DNA of 64,000 nucleotides from Firm-04 sp964463355 (GCA_964463355.1 CAYXBP010000004.1:1-64000); one strand, 5' to 3'. Shown: positions 35,664 to 44,196, counted from the first letter of the stretch. Numbers and translations: made by a program. The notes: generated by a model from the letters alone, not told the origin.

Positions 35664-35772
35664 TTGATGCGTGTTTTTCCCTTTTGCATGGCGAAATCTA
35701 TGGTAAAATTGCCAAGTTTTCATTGTTTTTTCGACCTTTTCTGATTCAAAAGTCTGAAATCTCAAATTTGAA

Positions 35773-35802
35773 TTGACAAACCGCGAATTATCGTTATATA
35801 AT
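35773..35802 (+). promoter_or_regulatory. Promoter of the HU gene
   Basis: TTGACA (35773-35778), 18 bp, TATAAT (35797-35802); the leader to the ATG is about 30 nt. Confidence 0.88.
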
Positions 35803-35837
35803 GAGGGTAATATACTTAGGTTTAGGAGGACATATCC

Positions 35838-36119
35838 ATGAAGAAGAATGACCTGATCGCAGCAATCGCTGCAAAAGAGAACTGTACCAAGAAGGATGCC
35901 GAGAAGGCTGTCAACTTGGTTCTGACATCTATGACCGATGCTTTGGCTGCTGGTGAGAAGATCTCCATTGCTGGTTTCGGCACCTTTGAAATCCGTCGTC
36001 GCGAGTCTAAGACCTGCATCAACCCCCGCACCAAGGAGAAGATGACCACAAAGGCTTGCAATGTTCTGGCATTTAAGGCTGGCAAGGCACTGAAGGACGC
36101 GATCAACCCTGCTGAGTAA
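35838..36119 (+). CDS. hup: HU-type DNA-binding protein
   Basis: A 93-residue nucleoid protein that binds and bends DNA as a dimer. It starts MKKNDLIAAIAAKENCTKKDAE, has the ISIAGFGTFEIRRR turn into the beta-arm, the arm region RTKEKMTTKACN (usual tip Arg-Asn-Pro reads INPRTK), and the closing helix AFKAGKALKDAIN. AGGAGG lies 9 nt before the ATG. Its codons are highly regular, as in an abundant protein. Followed 23 bp later by a DUF6465 gene before any terminator. Confidence 0.96.
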   Translation: MKKNDLIAAIAAKENCTKKDAEKAVNLVLTSMTDALAAGEKISIAGFGTFEIRRRESKTCINPRTKEKMTTKACNVLAFKAGKALKDAINPAE

Positions 36120-36142
36120 TCGGTGAACCAGGAGGAAATACT

Positions 36143-36565
36143 ATGGCAATTGCTAAAAAGAAGCCCGTTACAACTGTTGAAGAACCTGCAAAGGTAACAG
36201 CTGTCGAGGAGGTCGCTCCTGTTGCTGTTGAAGCTGTTGTTGCGGCATCAGAGACTGAGAAACCCATAAAGCGCACGCGCAAGTCCAAGGCTGATGAAGT
36301 ACCGACTCTTGTTGAGGAAAAGCCTGCTGCCAAACGTGTTGCTACTAAGAAAACGGCTGCTGCTCCTACAGTGAATGTTGTGATCCAGATTATGGGCAAA
36401 GAAGCAACACCTGAGGAAATGGTCGACCGTGCAAAGGCTGACTGGGAAGCACAAGGACACTCGATTGATGAGATCAAGAACCTGGCTGTGTATCTCAATA
36501 CCGCTGAGAGCAGGGTTTATTATGTTGTCAATGATGACTTCAATTCCGGCTCTTTTGCCTTTTAA
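36143..36565 (+). CDS. DUF6465-type protein with a Lys/Ala/Thr-rich histone-H1-like tail
   Basis: 140 residues. The first about 75 are low complexity, alternating acidic Val/Glu stretches with basic KRTRKSKA, KRVATKK and terminal AKKKP clusters, like linker-histone or HU-extension tails. The last about 65 form a small domain, PTVNVVIQIMG to YYVVNDDFNSGSFAF, that I recall from the DUF6465 family of Clostridia. AGGAGG lies 7 nt before the ATG. Shares promoter and terminator with HU. A DNA- or RNA-associated role is inferred only from the tail and from the HU neighbour. Confidence 0.75.
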   Translation: MAIAKKKPVTTVEEPAKVTAVEEVAPVAVEAVVAASETEKPIKRTRKSKADEVPTLVEEKPAAKRVATKKTAAAPTVNVVIQIMGKEATPEEMVDRAKADWEAQGHSIDEIKNLAVYLNTAESRVYYVVNDDFNSGSFAF

Positions 36566-36578
36566 TGCATGAGTCACG

Positions 36579-36609
36579 AACGGAGGACAGAGATGTCCTC
36601 CGTTTTTTT
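36579..36609 (+). terminator. Terminator of the HU-DUF6465 operon
   Basis: An 11-bp stem AACGGAGGACA / TGTCCTCCGTT with GAGA loop and a run of seven T residues. Confidence 0.95.
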
Positions 36610-36664
36610 GTATAATTCCATGAATATATCCCATACTAGAATAAAACGGATGGGAGTCGATGCC

Positions 36665-38263
36665 ATGAAAGCCATGTATGAGCGCATTCGAATACTGATG
36701 TGCGCGTTTGTGTTAATCGCAGCCGTTCTTTTGTGGCGATTGTGTCAAATACTGACCAATCAGGATACGCTGCTTGCGGGATATGGGCAGGGGAGTTATG
36801 TACTGGAAATTCCCGTCACCACAGGTACGGTCTATGATCGTAAATTTTCACGTTTGACCAACACCGATATCAGGTATTATGCTATTGTTCATCCCTCGGC
36901 GGACGCAGTGGCAATCTTATTTACGAAGGTAAAAGATCTGGATGCGTTGCGCAATGCTGCCAAGCGTAGCAAACCATTTTTTTGCGAGGTTACCGATGAC
37001 AATATTATACATCCCGATATTCGGGTAATCAAGGTATCTGTACCTCACGAAGGGATACAGCTTGCACAGCATTTGATCGGCTACCGAAAGGAAGGAGAGG
37101 GTGTTACTGGACTGGAATTTGCCTATAATGATTGGCTGCGTTCCTGTGATGCCATTGCAAAGCTGGAGTGTACGGTCAATGCAACTGGTGTGATGCTGCC
37201 TGGTTTGGATAACACGCTTTACTGTGATGGTGGTGCCGCAGGAGGTATTATTACCACATTGGACGCAGAAGTGCAATCTATTGCTGAGGCGGCACTTGCC
37301 AAAGCAGAAGGCAATGGTGCAGCCGTTGTACTCGATATTCATACTGGAGAGATTGTCGCAATGGCAAGTTTGCCTGTATATGATCCCAATCATCTTGCGG
37401 ATTATCTTGACGATATCAATGCTCCGTTTATGAATCGTGCATTGGCAGCATATAGTGTTGGCTCGGTATTCAAACTGGTCATTGCATCCGCCGCACTGGA
37501 AGAAGGGCTTGCAGAGCAGTATATGTATACCTGCACAGGAAAAACACAGATTTACGGTCAGGTGTTCCGATGTCATACGCATCGTGGACATGGCTTGCTG
37601 GATTTGCAAAATGCGCTGACTGTTTCATGCAATCCGTATTTTGTATCTCTTGGTCGGTTCATGACACCAGAGCATCTCGTAGATACTGCAAAATCTTTTG
37701 GATTTGGACAGAGTATTGTACTGGCAGATGGAATACGCTCAGCGTCAGGGAATCTGCAAACTGCGGAAGAACTGGAGGTCGAGGCAGAAAAAGCAAATTT
37801 CTGCTTCGGACAAGGCAAGCTGCTTGCAACACCCTTGCAGGTCGCGGCAATGACTGCATGCATTGCCAATGACGGTGTATATATTACGCCGCGTATTTTG
37901 CTGGGGATGACCGAAGACGGCGAAAGTATGATCAACGCAACTGTTATGGATGCCAGACAGGCCGTTTCGGTTAAAACGGCAGAAAAGGTGCAGCAATTGA
38001 TGATTACGTCACTGAATACCGCAGAGGATGCAAAGGGATTACCTTCATTTACCACAGCTGGTGGAAAAACCTCTACCGCACAAACGGGAAAGCATGATGA
38101 AAACGGCGATGAACTCTGCAACGGCTGGATGACAGGGTTTTATCCTGCTACAAAACCACGATATGCTGTGACTGTCATGATTGAAAACGGCGGCTATGGC
38201 AATCAGTGTGCAGCACCCGTGTTTCGCGAGATCATAGATACCATGGTAACTTCAGGTTATTGA
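36665..38263 (+). CDS. Class B penicillin-binding protein (transpeptidase) with KTS instead of KTG
   Basis: A 532-residue membrane-anchored transpeptidase. It has one N-terminal helix (about 9-30) and a dimerisation-type domain opening at GTVYDRK. The transpeptidase domain carries S267-V-F-K (SxxK nucleophile motif), S321-C-N and a third motif KTSTAQTG at 468-475, where nearly all PBPs have KTG. No PASTA domain, so it is shorter than SpoVD. Cross-links septal, elongation or spore peptidoglycan; which one cannot be told. GGGAG lies 8 nt before ATG 36665. Upstream in-frame ATGs precede or overlap the HU terminator. The end overlaps the convergent amidase gene by 7 bp. Confidence 0.9.
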   Translation: MKAMYERIRILMCAFVLIAAVLLWRLCQILTNQDTLLAGYGQGSYVLEIPVTTGTVYDRKFSRLTNTDIRYYAIVHPSADAVAILFTKVKDLDALRNAAKRSKPFFCEVTDDNIIHPDIRVIKVSVPHEGIQLAQHLIGYRKEGEGVTGLEFAYNDWLRSCDAIAKLECTVNATGVMLPGLDNTLYCDGGAAGGIITTLDAEVQSIAEAALAKAEGNGAAVVLDIHTGEIVAMASLPVYDPNHLADYLDDINAPFMNRALAAYSVGSVFKLVIASAALEEGLAEQYMYTCTGKTQIYGQVFRCHTHRGHGLLDLQNALTVSCNPYFVSLGRFMTPEHLVDTAKSFGFGQSIVLADGIRSASGNLQTAEELEVEAEKANFCFGQGKLLATPLQVAAMTACIANDGVYITPRILLGMTEDGESMINATVMDARQAVSVKTAEKVQQLMITSLNTAEDAKGLPSFTTAGGKTSTAQTGKHDENGDELCNGWMTGFYPATKPRYAVTVMIENGGYGNQCAAPVFREIIDTMVTSGY

Positions 38264-39006
38264 GTGCCGTCAACATTGACAAAATCACTGTTGACATACC
38301 CACTTTTCCCTTGATAACGCACCACAAACCAATTGCCGCTCTGACCATCAATGAATAGTTTTGCACCGTTAGGTACAACACCGATGATGGTGCCGTACAT
38401 CGAAGGGTAGCTGCGTAAATTCAGGTTGCTGCCGTCCGTTACTACGGTACCCAACCGGGTTGGTGTTGGTTCAATAAATGGAATGCCGAAGTAATCTGTC
38501 AGTGAGATCGTCAGGTTCTTTGCAATTGCGTTTAGATTGCGCTGTAACCATGTTGCGTCCTCGATGCTGTCATGATACCCAAGCTCTGCCAGAACGGCCA
38601 CAGCGCGTGTCTGAGTCACTTCTCCGAGGCTTGTGGTTGCTCTTGGAGTCACGCGGTCAGGCAAGGGGTAGATATCCTTCATGTTGTTGGATAGAATTGT
38701 GGCAAGTCGTTCACTTTCATAGCTGATGGGGGAGTAGTAGAAATCCACACCGCGCAGCTTTCCGGAAAATTGTTCTGGTGCTGCATTGGAATGCAGCGCG
38801 AGGTGAACATCAAACCACCCTGCATTGGAATCAGCAATGGCACCTCCTACATTTCGTTCGGGGTCATTGCGTACATATTCGATCCCAGATGCGCGTAGAT
38901 ATGGCTCCATGGCATCTGCAAGCTGATTCATGACTGTTTCTTCATCACCTGTGGTGGCATAGATATTCCATTCTTGTGTGGATGGACTTAAAAACACTTT
39001 CGGCAT
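38257..39006 (-). CDS. N-acetylmuramoyl-L-alanine amidase (Amidase_3) with SH3b domain
   Basis: A 249-residue zinc amidase cleaving the MurNAc-L-Ala bond. The catalytic domain (about 1-170) begins VFLSPSTQEWN. That is the form seen in a clostridial subfamily where the usual GHGG is replaced by SPSTQ, with Glu in GDEETV, His in HLALHSNAAP and the catalytic Glu in LAELGYHDS. The C-terminal SH3b wall-binding domain (about 183-245) has GSNLNLRSYPSMYG and WFVVRYQGKSGYVN. No signal peptide, so export may need lysis or another route. AAGGGAG lies 9 nt before the ATG. Convergent overlap of 7 bp with the PBP gene. Confidence 0.88.
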   Translation of the reverse strand: MPKVFLSPSTQEWNIYATTGDEETVMNQLADAMEPYLRASGIEYVRNDPERNVGGAIADSNAGWFDVHLALHSNAAPEQFSGKLRGVDFYYSPISYESERLATILSNNMKDIYPLPDRVTPRATTSLGEVTQTRAVAVLAELGYHDSIEDATWLQRNLNAIAKNLTISLTDYFGIPFIEPTPTRLGTVVTDGSNLNLRSYPSMYGTIIGVVPNGAKLFIDGQSGNWFVVRYQGKSGYVNSDFVNVDGTQ

Positions 39007-39084
39007 ACCGATAAACTCCCTTCAATCTGAGATGATATATTCTATGCAGTTGCTGTGGTTTTGTGCTTCGTTTTGCAAAAAGGC

Positions 39085-39113
39085 TTGCAATTTTTCATGG
39101 TTTGTTGTATACT
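39085..39113 (+). promoter_or_regulatory. Promoter of the two-component operon
   Basis: TTGCAA (39085-39090), 17 bp, TATACT (39108-39113). A second TTGCAA lies 12 bp upstream at 39073. Confidence 0.78.
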
Positions 39114-39148
39114 GATAACAGAAACAAAATGTGAAAGGAGTGCCCACT

Positions 39149-39823
39149 ATGCGCATTTTGCTCGTTGAGGATGAGGTCGGTCTATCCGATGCTCTGGTAC
39201 AGATTTTTCATAAGAATAAATATATTGTAGACGCTTGCTACGATGGCGAAAGCGGTCTTGATAATGCGCTTTCCGATATTTATGATATGATCATTCTGGA
39301 TGTGATGTTGCCGAGAATGAATGGCCTGGATGTACTTCGTGAGATTCGCCGCAAAAAGCTCACCACACCCGTGCTTCTGCTCACCGCAAAGTCGAGCGTT
39401 GCTGATAAGGTTGCGGGGCTGGATGTGGGCGCGGATGATTATCTAACAAAGCCGTTTTCGTCCGATGAGTTGTTGGCACGAATCCGTTCGTTGTATCGCA
39501 GAAAGACCAATGTAATCTGCGAAAACGCCCTTCATTGGAGCGACCTTACATTGAATCTTTCTACATATGAACTCTTTTGTGGAGAGCATTCGCTGAAACT
39601 GGGGCTGAAAGAGTTTTCCATGATGGAACTGTTTATGAAAAACGGTAGCATTATTCTTTCTAAAGATACCCTGATTGTGCGTATCTGGGGCTATGAATCA
39701 GATGTCGAGAATAATAATGTTGAGGTCTATGTCAGCTTTCTGCGCAAAAAATTGGCGCATCTGCACTCAAAGGTGGCCATCAAGACCGTGCGTGGTGTGG
39801 GATACTGTCTAGAGGAACATTAA
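39149..39823 (+). CDS. OmpR/PhoB-family response regulator
   Basis: A 224-residue two-domain regulator. The receiver (about 1-117) starts MRILLVEDEVGLSDAL, has the phospho-acceptor Asp in MIILDVMLPRMNG, Thr in LLLTAKSS and Lys in DDYLTKPFSSDE. The winged-helix DNA-binding domain (about 128-224) ends VEVYVSFLRKKL and IKTVRGVGYCL. AAAGGAG lies 8 nt before ATG 39149. The paired histidine kinase begins 38 bp downstream. Target genes unknown; the flippase gene directly after the kinase is a candidate. Confidence 0.95.
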   Translation: MRILLVEDEVGLSDALVQIFHKNKYIVDACYDGESGLDNALSDIYDMIILDVMLPRMNGLDVLREIRRKKLTTPVLLLTAKSSVADKVAGLDVGADDYLTKPFSSDELLARIRSLYRRKTNVICENALHWSDLTLNLSTYELFCGEHSLKLGLKEFSMMELFMKNGSIILSKDTLIVRIWGYESDVENNNVEVYVSFLRKKLAHLHSKVAIKTVRGVGYCLEEH

Positions 39824-39861
39824 GATAAATAGTAAGATAAGATAGGAGAGGGGGAATCCGT

Positions 39862-41529
39862 GTGATACAAAAGCTGAAACGCAGGTATTTTCTGGCAAAT
39901 ATGACGCTGCTTTCCGGCACACTGCTGATTGCACTGACGATCCTGTTTGTGCTGATGTATCGTGCGGAGGTGCAGTCATCTTATGAATTAATGCGCGATA
40001 TGCTCGCTCACAATGATTTGCAGGAGGAAACGTACTCTGTGGTCGCTCCTGTGGCGCAAACATATCAGGAGGTGACCGATATCAATGGGCAATCAATATC
40101 AACCACTGCCACGATAACCAATTGGGAGGAGAAAACGTATCCGCATGATTGGGAAGGGAAAGATCAAAGGGGATATCATCATCCTCCTTACTGGTATGAT
40201 GCGTGGTGGAGCGATGATCCGCCTCCACCAGAGTACTGGGAAATGCCTGCTGTTCCCACCATGCCACCACCTCCGCAGACGTCTGCTGCTGCGACTTCTC
40301 CAGAGCCACCTCCAGAGCAAACGATGCCGTCGCATACCAGCTCCACTGCAACGTCTGCTTCAACCTCCTTTACAGAAAGTACCACTGAAATTACGGTAAC
40401 GCAATCAATGCAGCTGATTACGACAACTACTTCTGCCACTAGAACTAGCACTACCACGCAAAAGCAGCTGACAGCCCCGCAGGAAGGTGTGTATGTACCC
40501 GATGCATTCATTGCTGAGATTTTGCCAAACGGTCAGGTTTCTGCGTATCTTGGCAACCGCAGTGATACTGCTGCGGACGAAGATCTGAATACAGTCAACC
40601 GTGCCTTATACGAGATTCATGAAAAGGGAAGGGAAAGCGGTACGGTGAAAGTCAATGATGTGCCATATCGTTATATGTTGCAGACATCACCCACGGGTGG
40701 ATACCAGATGGTGTTGCTGAATCGTACATTGGAACTCTCAACACTTAGTCGCATACTGCTTCTGTTCATCGTACTCGCGATATTTGGGCTGGCTTGTATG
40801 TTTGCCATTAGTATGCTTCTTGCCAACTGGACGGTTTATCCCATTTCTCTTGCATGGGAAAAACAAAAACAGTTTGTTGCAGATGCATCTCATGAGTTGA
40901 AAACACCACTGGCTGTCATCTCTGCCAATACCGAAGTCGTGCTTGCTAATCCATATGATACGGTAACCGATCAGAGTAAGTGGCTCAATTATATCAAATC
41001 AGAAACTATGCGGATGTCAAAGCTGGTTACCAATCTGCTGACCGTGGCAAACATGGAACACGCAAAAGAAAAGGAATCTTCCGCGTTGCTTAATTTTCAT
41101 GAACTGGTTGCAAATGTTTGCTTGGTGTTTGAGCCAATCATTTATGAAAACGGCAAGACACTGAATACCGTTTTGCAGCGCAATGTAATGCTTCATGGCG
41201 ATGAAGATAATCTCAAACAGTTGCTTTCAATCTTGCTGGATAATGCGGTGTTACACTCCACAGAGGGTGCTGATATCACCGTGACGCTTTCCAGAGATGC
41301 ACAGGGCAAGATCCGTCTGGCGGTTGCCAATACAGCCAAAGATATCCCATCGGAGGAGCTTTCGCATTTGTTTGAACGATTCTACCGCTTAGATTATTCG
41401 GGCAGTCCTAACGGTTCAGGGCTGGGTCTTAGCATCGCGAAAAGTATTGTAGAGGATATGAATGGCATACTGGTTGTGCATAGCGAAAACAGTGTTGTGA
41501 CCTTTGTAGCAACATTCCCCAATGCATAA
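39862..41529 (+). CDS. Sensor histidine kinase with aromatic/Pro-rich and Ser/Thr/Pro-rich extracellular region
   Basis: A 555-residue membrane kinase partnering the upstream regulator. TM1 spans about 12-33 and TM2 about 297-321. Between them lies an external region with an aromatic/His/Pro cluster (about 103-127, for example YHHPPYWYDAWW), a Pro/Ser/Thr-rich low-complexity stretch (about 128-205) and a small folded part (about 208-285). Cytoplasmic part: H-box SHELKTPL with His344, N-box DNAVLHS, a degenerate first G-box (ANTAKDIPSEEL) and G2 GSGLGLSIAK. Starts at GTG with GAGGGGG before it. The Ser/Thr/Pro segment resembles wall-spanning linkers. The sensed signal is unknown; a wall or polysaccharide ligand is a guess from the aromatic cluster. 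Confidence 0.93.
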   Translation: MIQKLKRRYFLANMTLLSGTLLIALTILFVLMYRAEVQSSYELMRDMLAHNDLQEETYSVVAPVAQTYQEVTDINGQSISTTATITNWEEKTYPHDWEGKDQRGYHHPPYWYDAWWSDDPPPPEYWEMPAVPTMPPPPQTSAAATSPEPPPEQTMPSHTSSTATSASTSFTESTTEITVTQSMQLITTTTSATRTSTTTQKQLTAPQEGVYVPDAFIAEILPNGQVSAYLGNRSDTAADEDLNTVNRALYEIHEKGRESGTVKVNDVPYRYMLQTSPTGGYQMVLLNRTLELSTLSRILLLFIVLAIFGLACMFAISMLLANWTVYPISLAWEKQKQFVADASHELKTPLAVISANTEVVLANPYDTVTDQSKWLNYIKSETMRMSKLVTNLLTVANMEHAKEKESSALLNFHELVANVCLVFEPIIYENGKTLNTVLQRNVMLHGDEDNLKQLLSILLDNAVLHSTEGADITVTLSRDAQGKIRLAVANTAKDIPSEELSHLFERFYRLDYSGSPNGSGLGLSIAKSIVEDMNGILVVHSENSVVTFVATFPNA

Positions 41530-41534
41530 ATTCT

Positions 41535-41575
41535 AAAATCACCTTGGCACACATAGTATGTACCGAGGTGATTTT
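41535..41575 (+). promoter_or_regulatory. 13-bp hairpin that covers the flippase ribosome binding site
   Basis: AAAATCACCTTGG (41535-41547) pairs with CCGAGGTGATTTT (41563-41575), one G-U pair. The 3' arm contains the GAGGTG ribosome binding site, and the ATG follows at 41577. It may act as a weak terminator of the kinase gene, a translational lid, or both. Confidence 0.7.
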
Positions 41576-41576
41576 C

Positions 41577-43103
41577 ATGTCCGATCATAATCGACGCACG
41601 CAGTGTGGGATGTCGCACACGGCAGCCGTTCTGAGTGTGTTTTCTGTTAGCTTGCAGCTATTTGGTCTGCTGTTGAATGTTTTTCTGACAAAGCGGCTTG
41701 GGGCCGCATCCGTTGGCATGATTACCCTGATGAGTTCCTTCTACAGCCTTGCCTGCGTGTTTACAGGCGGCAGCGGATTCATTGCAACCAGTCGATTTCT
41801 TTCAGAAGAACTGGGGGCACAGGGCGATGCACGAAAGGTTTTTCGATATATTCTGCGGTTCTGTTTTTCACTGAGTATCCCTGCGGCAATTCTCCTGTTG
41901 ATCTTTCCAACACAAATCGTTAGCCTGATCTCACATGAATCAATTGGTGCAACAGCAATCCGTTTGCTAGGCGTTTCCTTACCCGTTGCCGCATTTTATG
42001 CCTGCTGCAAAGGAAGATGTTATGCTTATCAGCGAGTATATCTTCCTGCCGTTGCCGAATGCATCGAATTTGTACTTCGCGCAGCGGTATTGGCATTTTC
42101 AACTGAGTTTTTAATTCCACAGGGGAGTATTTCGCTGCTGAGTGCTTTTGCGCTTTCCATGCTTATTGGGCAGGGCAGTGCTGCGCTGTTTTTGTTTATT
42201 GCCCATGTGCCCTGTACGCCCGTAGAGCATCCATGCACCATGACTTTTCGGCGATTATTGCGACAACTTTTCCCAATTTTATCAAATGCCTGCTTGGTGT
42301 CGCTGCTTAGCAGTACAAATGATGCGCTGGTACCATTGACTTTATTGCAATATGGCAATAGTACCGATGAGGCACTATCCCAATTTGGTGAATTTGAGGC
42401 AATTATTATTCCCGCGTTATTTTTTCCATCGGTTGTGCAGTGTTGTATGTCTGGATTACTTGTGCCTACCCTCTCAAAGCTGCACGCAGTAGGAGATGAC
42501 GAAGGCATACGCAAAACAACGCAGCGCGTACTGGAACAAACCGTTGGATTCGCATTATTTACTGCATTAATCTTTGCGTTGTTCGGTCATACGATAGGTA
42601 GCTTTCTTGGTGGAGATGCCTTTGCAGGCTCTGTATTATGCAAAATGGCACCTATTATCCCATTTATTTATATCGAGATTATTTTAGAGGGTGTACTACG
42701 CGGAATTGGCAAACAGGGCTTTTCCTCATTGAATTATCTGGCTGAATACACTGTGCGTATTTCAGTTTTGTTGATTTGCGTGCCTCTGTTTGGATTTTAC
42801 GGCATCATAGCTTCGTATTTGACATGTAATCTCACAGGGAACGCCGTTCGTATGTTCTTTGTGTTTCGTACCACAAGGCTGCATCCCTCATGGAAACGCA
42901 TTCTGCTGCGTCCAGCATTCACATTGCTCATTGCATGGCAATGTACTGCGTTGCTAATGTTTGTGTTCCGCGCACAGCAGCTTGGTGATACATTATACTT
43001 TGCATTGTTCACCACCATTTGTGGACTGTTGGATCTTTTCTTACTACGCATTCTAGAACAATTGCCTAGCACAAAGAAAAAAACAGAGATTGTTCCCACA
43101 TAA
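41577..43103 (+). CDS. MATE/MOP-superfamily polysaccharide or lipid-II flippase-like protein (SpoVB/MurJ type)
   Basis: A 508-residue protein with about 14 hydrophobic helices in two similar halves. It starts with a short charged tail and SVFSVSLQLFGLLLNVFLTKRLGAASVG, and carries a central LLRQLFPILSNACLVSLLSSTNDALVP segment typical of SpoVB-like members of the polysaccharide transport family. Predicted to flip a lipid-linked wall precursor or polysaccharide across the membrane. GAGGTG lies 6 nt before ATG 41577, inside a strong hairpin, so translation may be gated. The kinase gene ends 47 bp upstream, placing the flippase in the two-component operon. Confidence 0.85.
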   Translation: MSDHNRRTQCGMSHTAAVLSVFSVSLQLFGLLLNVFLTKRLGAASVGMITLMSSFYSLACVFTGGSGFIATSRFLSEELGAQGDARKVFRYILRFCFSLSIPAAILLLIFPTQIVSLISHESIGATAIRLLGVSLPVAAFYACCKGRCYAYQRVYLPAVAECIEFVLRAAVLAFSTEFLIPQGSISLLSAFALSMLIGQGSAALFLFIAHVPCTPVEHPCTMTFRRLLRQLFPILSNACLVSLLSSTNDALVPLTLLQYGNSTDEALSQFGEFEAIIIPALFFPSVVQCCMSGLLVPTLSKLHAVGDDEGIRKTTQRVLEQTVGFALFTALIFALFGHTIGSFLGGDAFAGSVLCKMAPIIPFIYIEIILEGVLRGIGKQGFSSLNYLAEYTVRISVLLICVPLFGFYGIIASYLTCNLTGNAVRMFFVFRTTRLHPSWKRILLRPAFTLLIAWQCTALLMFVFRAQQLGDTLYFALFTTICGLLDLFLLRILEQLPSTKKKTEIVPT

Positions 43104-43109
43104 AAACCG

Positions 43110-43143
43110 GAGCGTTCAGAAGAATGTATCTGAACGCTCTTGC
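43110..43143. terminator. Terminator between the flippase gene and azlD
   Basis: A perfect 11-bp stem GAGCGTTCAGA / TCTGAACGCTC around an 8-nt loop. The minus-strand side has a TTTTT run, suiting the azlCD transcript; it also lies right after the flippase stop. Confidence 0.88.
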
Positions 43144-43174
43144 TGATTTGCAAAGATGTAATCTCGTACGCCAC

Positions 43175-43489
43175 TCATCCTATGTAGGAGCAGAGGAACA
43201 TCGTGAGATATGCCGTCAACGCTGCAAAAAGGGCAACCACGATTAGTGGACATTTTTTGCACGCAAGGATTACGGCAACTACTGTACCAACAGCTGCTGA
43301 TAGGACATCACCTGTGGCATAGAATACCGATGGAATTGTCATGGCACTCAGTACAGTGTAAGGAATGTAGTACAAAAAATTTTTGATAAAGCGGTTTGTG
43401 ATTTTTTTGCGGAAAAAAACAAAGGGAATCATACGAATGAGATAGGTTGTAACTGCCATGATCGCCATGCATATCAATATGTATTTCAT
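43175..43489 (-). CDS. azlD: Branched-chain amino acid export small subunit AzlD
   Basis: A 104-residue protein with four predicted helices and the AzlD-type TYLIRMIPFVFFRKK start. It pairs with AzlC to form a branched-chain amino acid exporter in the LIV-E family. It overlaps azlC by 4 nt (ATGA), so the two subunits are translationally coupled. Confidence 0.92.
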   Translation of the reverse strand: MKYILICMAIMAVTTYLIRMIPFVFFRKKITNRFIKNFLYYIPYTVLSAMTIPSVFYATGDVLSAAVGTVVAVILACKKCPLIVVALFAALTAYLTMFLCSYIG

Positions 43490-44196
43490 GTAGATTGCTC
43501 CTCCTCACTCTCGTCATCACTTGCAGGAAAGAAATATGCTGCTACCAATGCTGAGATCACAGCACAGATAATCATAGAAAACCCAGAAGATAAAAAATCA
43601 GCAAAATAATATAACAAAGTACTCAAAGCCGCAGAAAACAAAACAGCAATCAAAATGCCACGGGATTGCCGTGCAGGTGGAATAATGATTGCCAGGAACA
43701 TACCATACAGCGAGATGTTTAGCGCATTTCCAATGGATTGCGGCAACAGCGTTCCAGCAGCTGCACCCAGGTATGTACCGCCGACCCATCCAAGAAACGC
43801 AATAGAAATCATACCATACAGGTATCTAGGTTTGATTTGTGTTGGCTGAATGGATGACATAGCAAAGATTTCATCTGTAATACCAAAAGCAGCCAGCAGA
43901 CGCTGCGGCAGATGAAAGCTTTCATGTGCTTTTTGTGATAATGCGAGGCTCATTAGTGCATAACGAATATTGATGACAAGTTCCGCCAAGAATAATTCAA
44001 AAAAACTTGCGTGTGCAGCAATTAGACCTACGCCAGCAACCTGACCAGCGGATGTCAGATTGGTAAGAGAGATTAGCACAGCTTGCCATATGCTAAGCTT
44101 TGATTGTACAGCCATTATGCCAAAACTAAATGACACTGAGAGATATCCCAATGCAATGGAGATGCCATGCCTGAAACCGCGACGGAATTCTTTCAT
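43486..44196 (-). CDS. azlC: Branched-chain amino acid export large subunit AzlC
   Basis: A 236-residue membrane protein that starts EFRRGFRHGISIALGYLSVSFSFGIMAV and contains LTNLTSAGQVAGVGLI and FGITDEIFA, all characteristic of AzlC (LIV-E family). About seven helices. With AzlD it exports leucine, isoleucine or valine, or analogues. A short acidic tail (SDDESEEEQ) closes it. AGAAAGGA lies before the ATG. A palindrome TGCACC-n12-GGTGCA about 45 bp upstream could be an operator. No AsnC/Lrp-type azlB regulator is beside it. Confidence 0.93.
   Translation of the reverse strand: MKEFRRGFRHGISIALGYLSVSFSFGIMAVQSKLSIWQAVLISLTNLTSAGQVAGVGLIAAHASFFELFLAELVINIRYALMSLALSQKAHESFHLPQRLLAAFGITDEIFAMSSIQPTQIKPRYLYGMISIAFLGWVGGTYLGAAAGTLLPQSIGNALNISLYGMFLAIIIPPARQSRGILIAVLFSAALSTLLYYFADFLSSGFSMIICAVISALVAAYFFPASDDESEEEQST

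Noticed and set aside
35664..35772. Terminator between ddh and HU
   Set aside because: Only a weak TGGC/GCCA pairing is visible; a T-rich stretch alone is not enough to call it.
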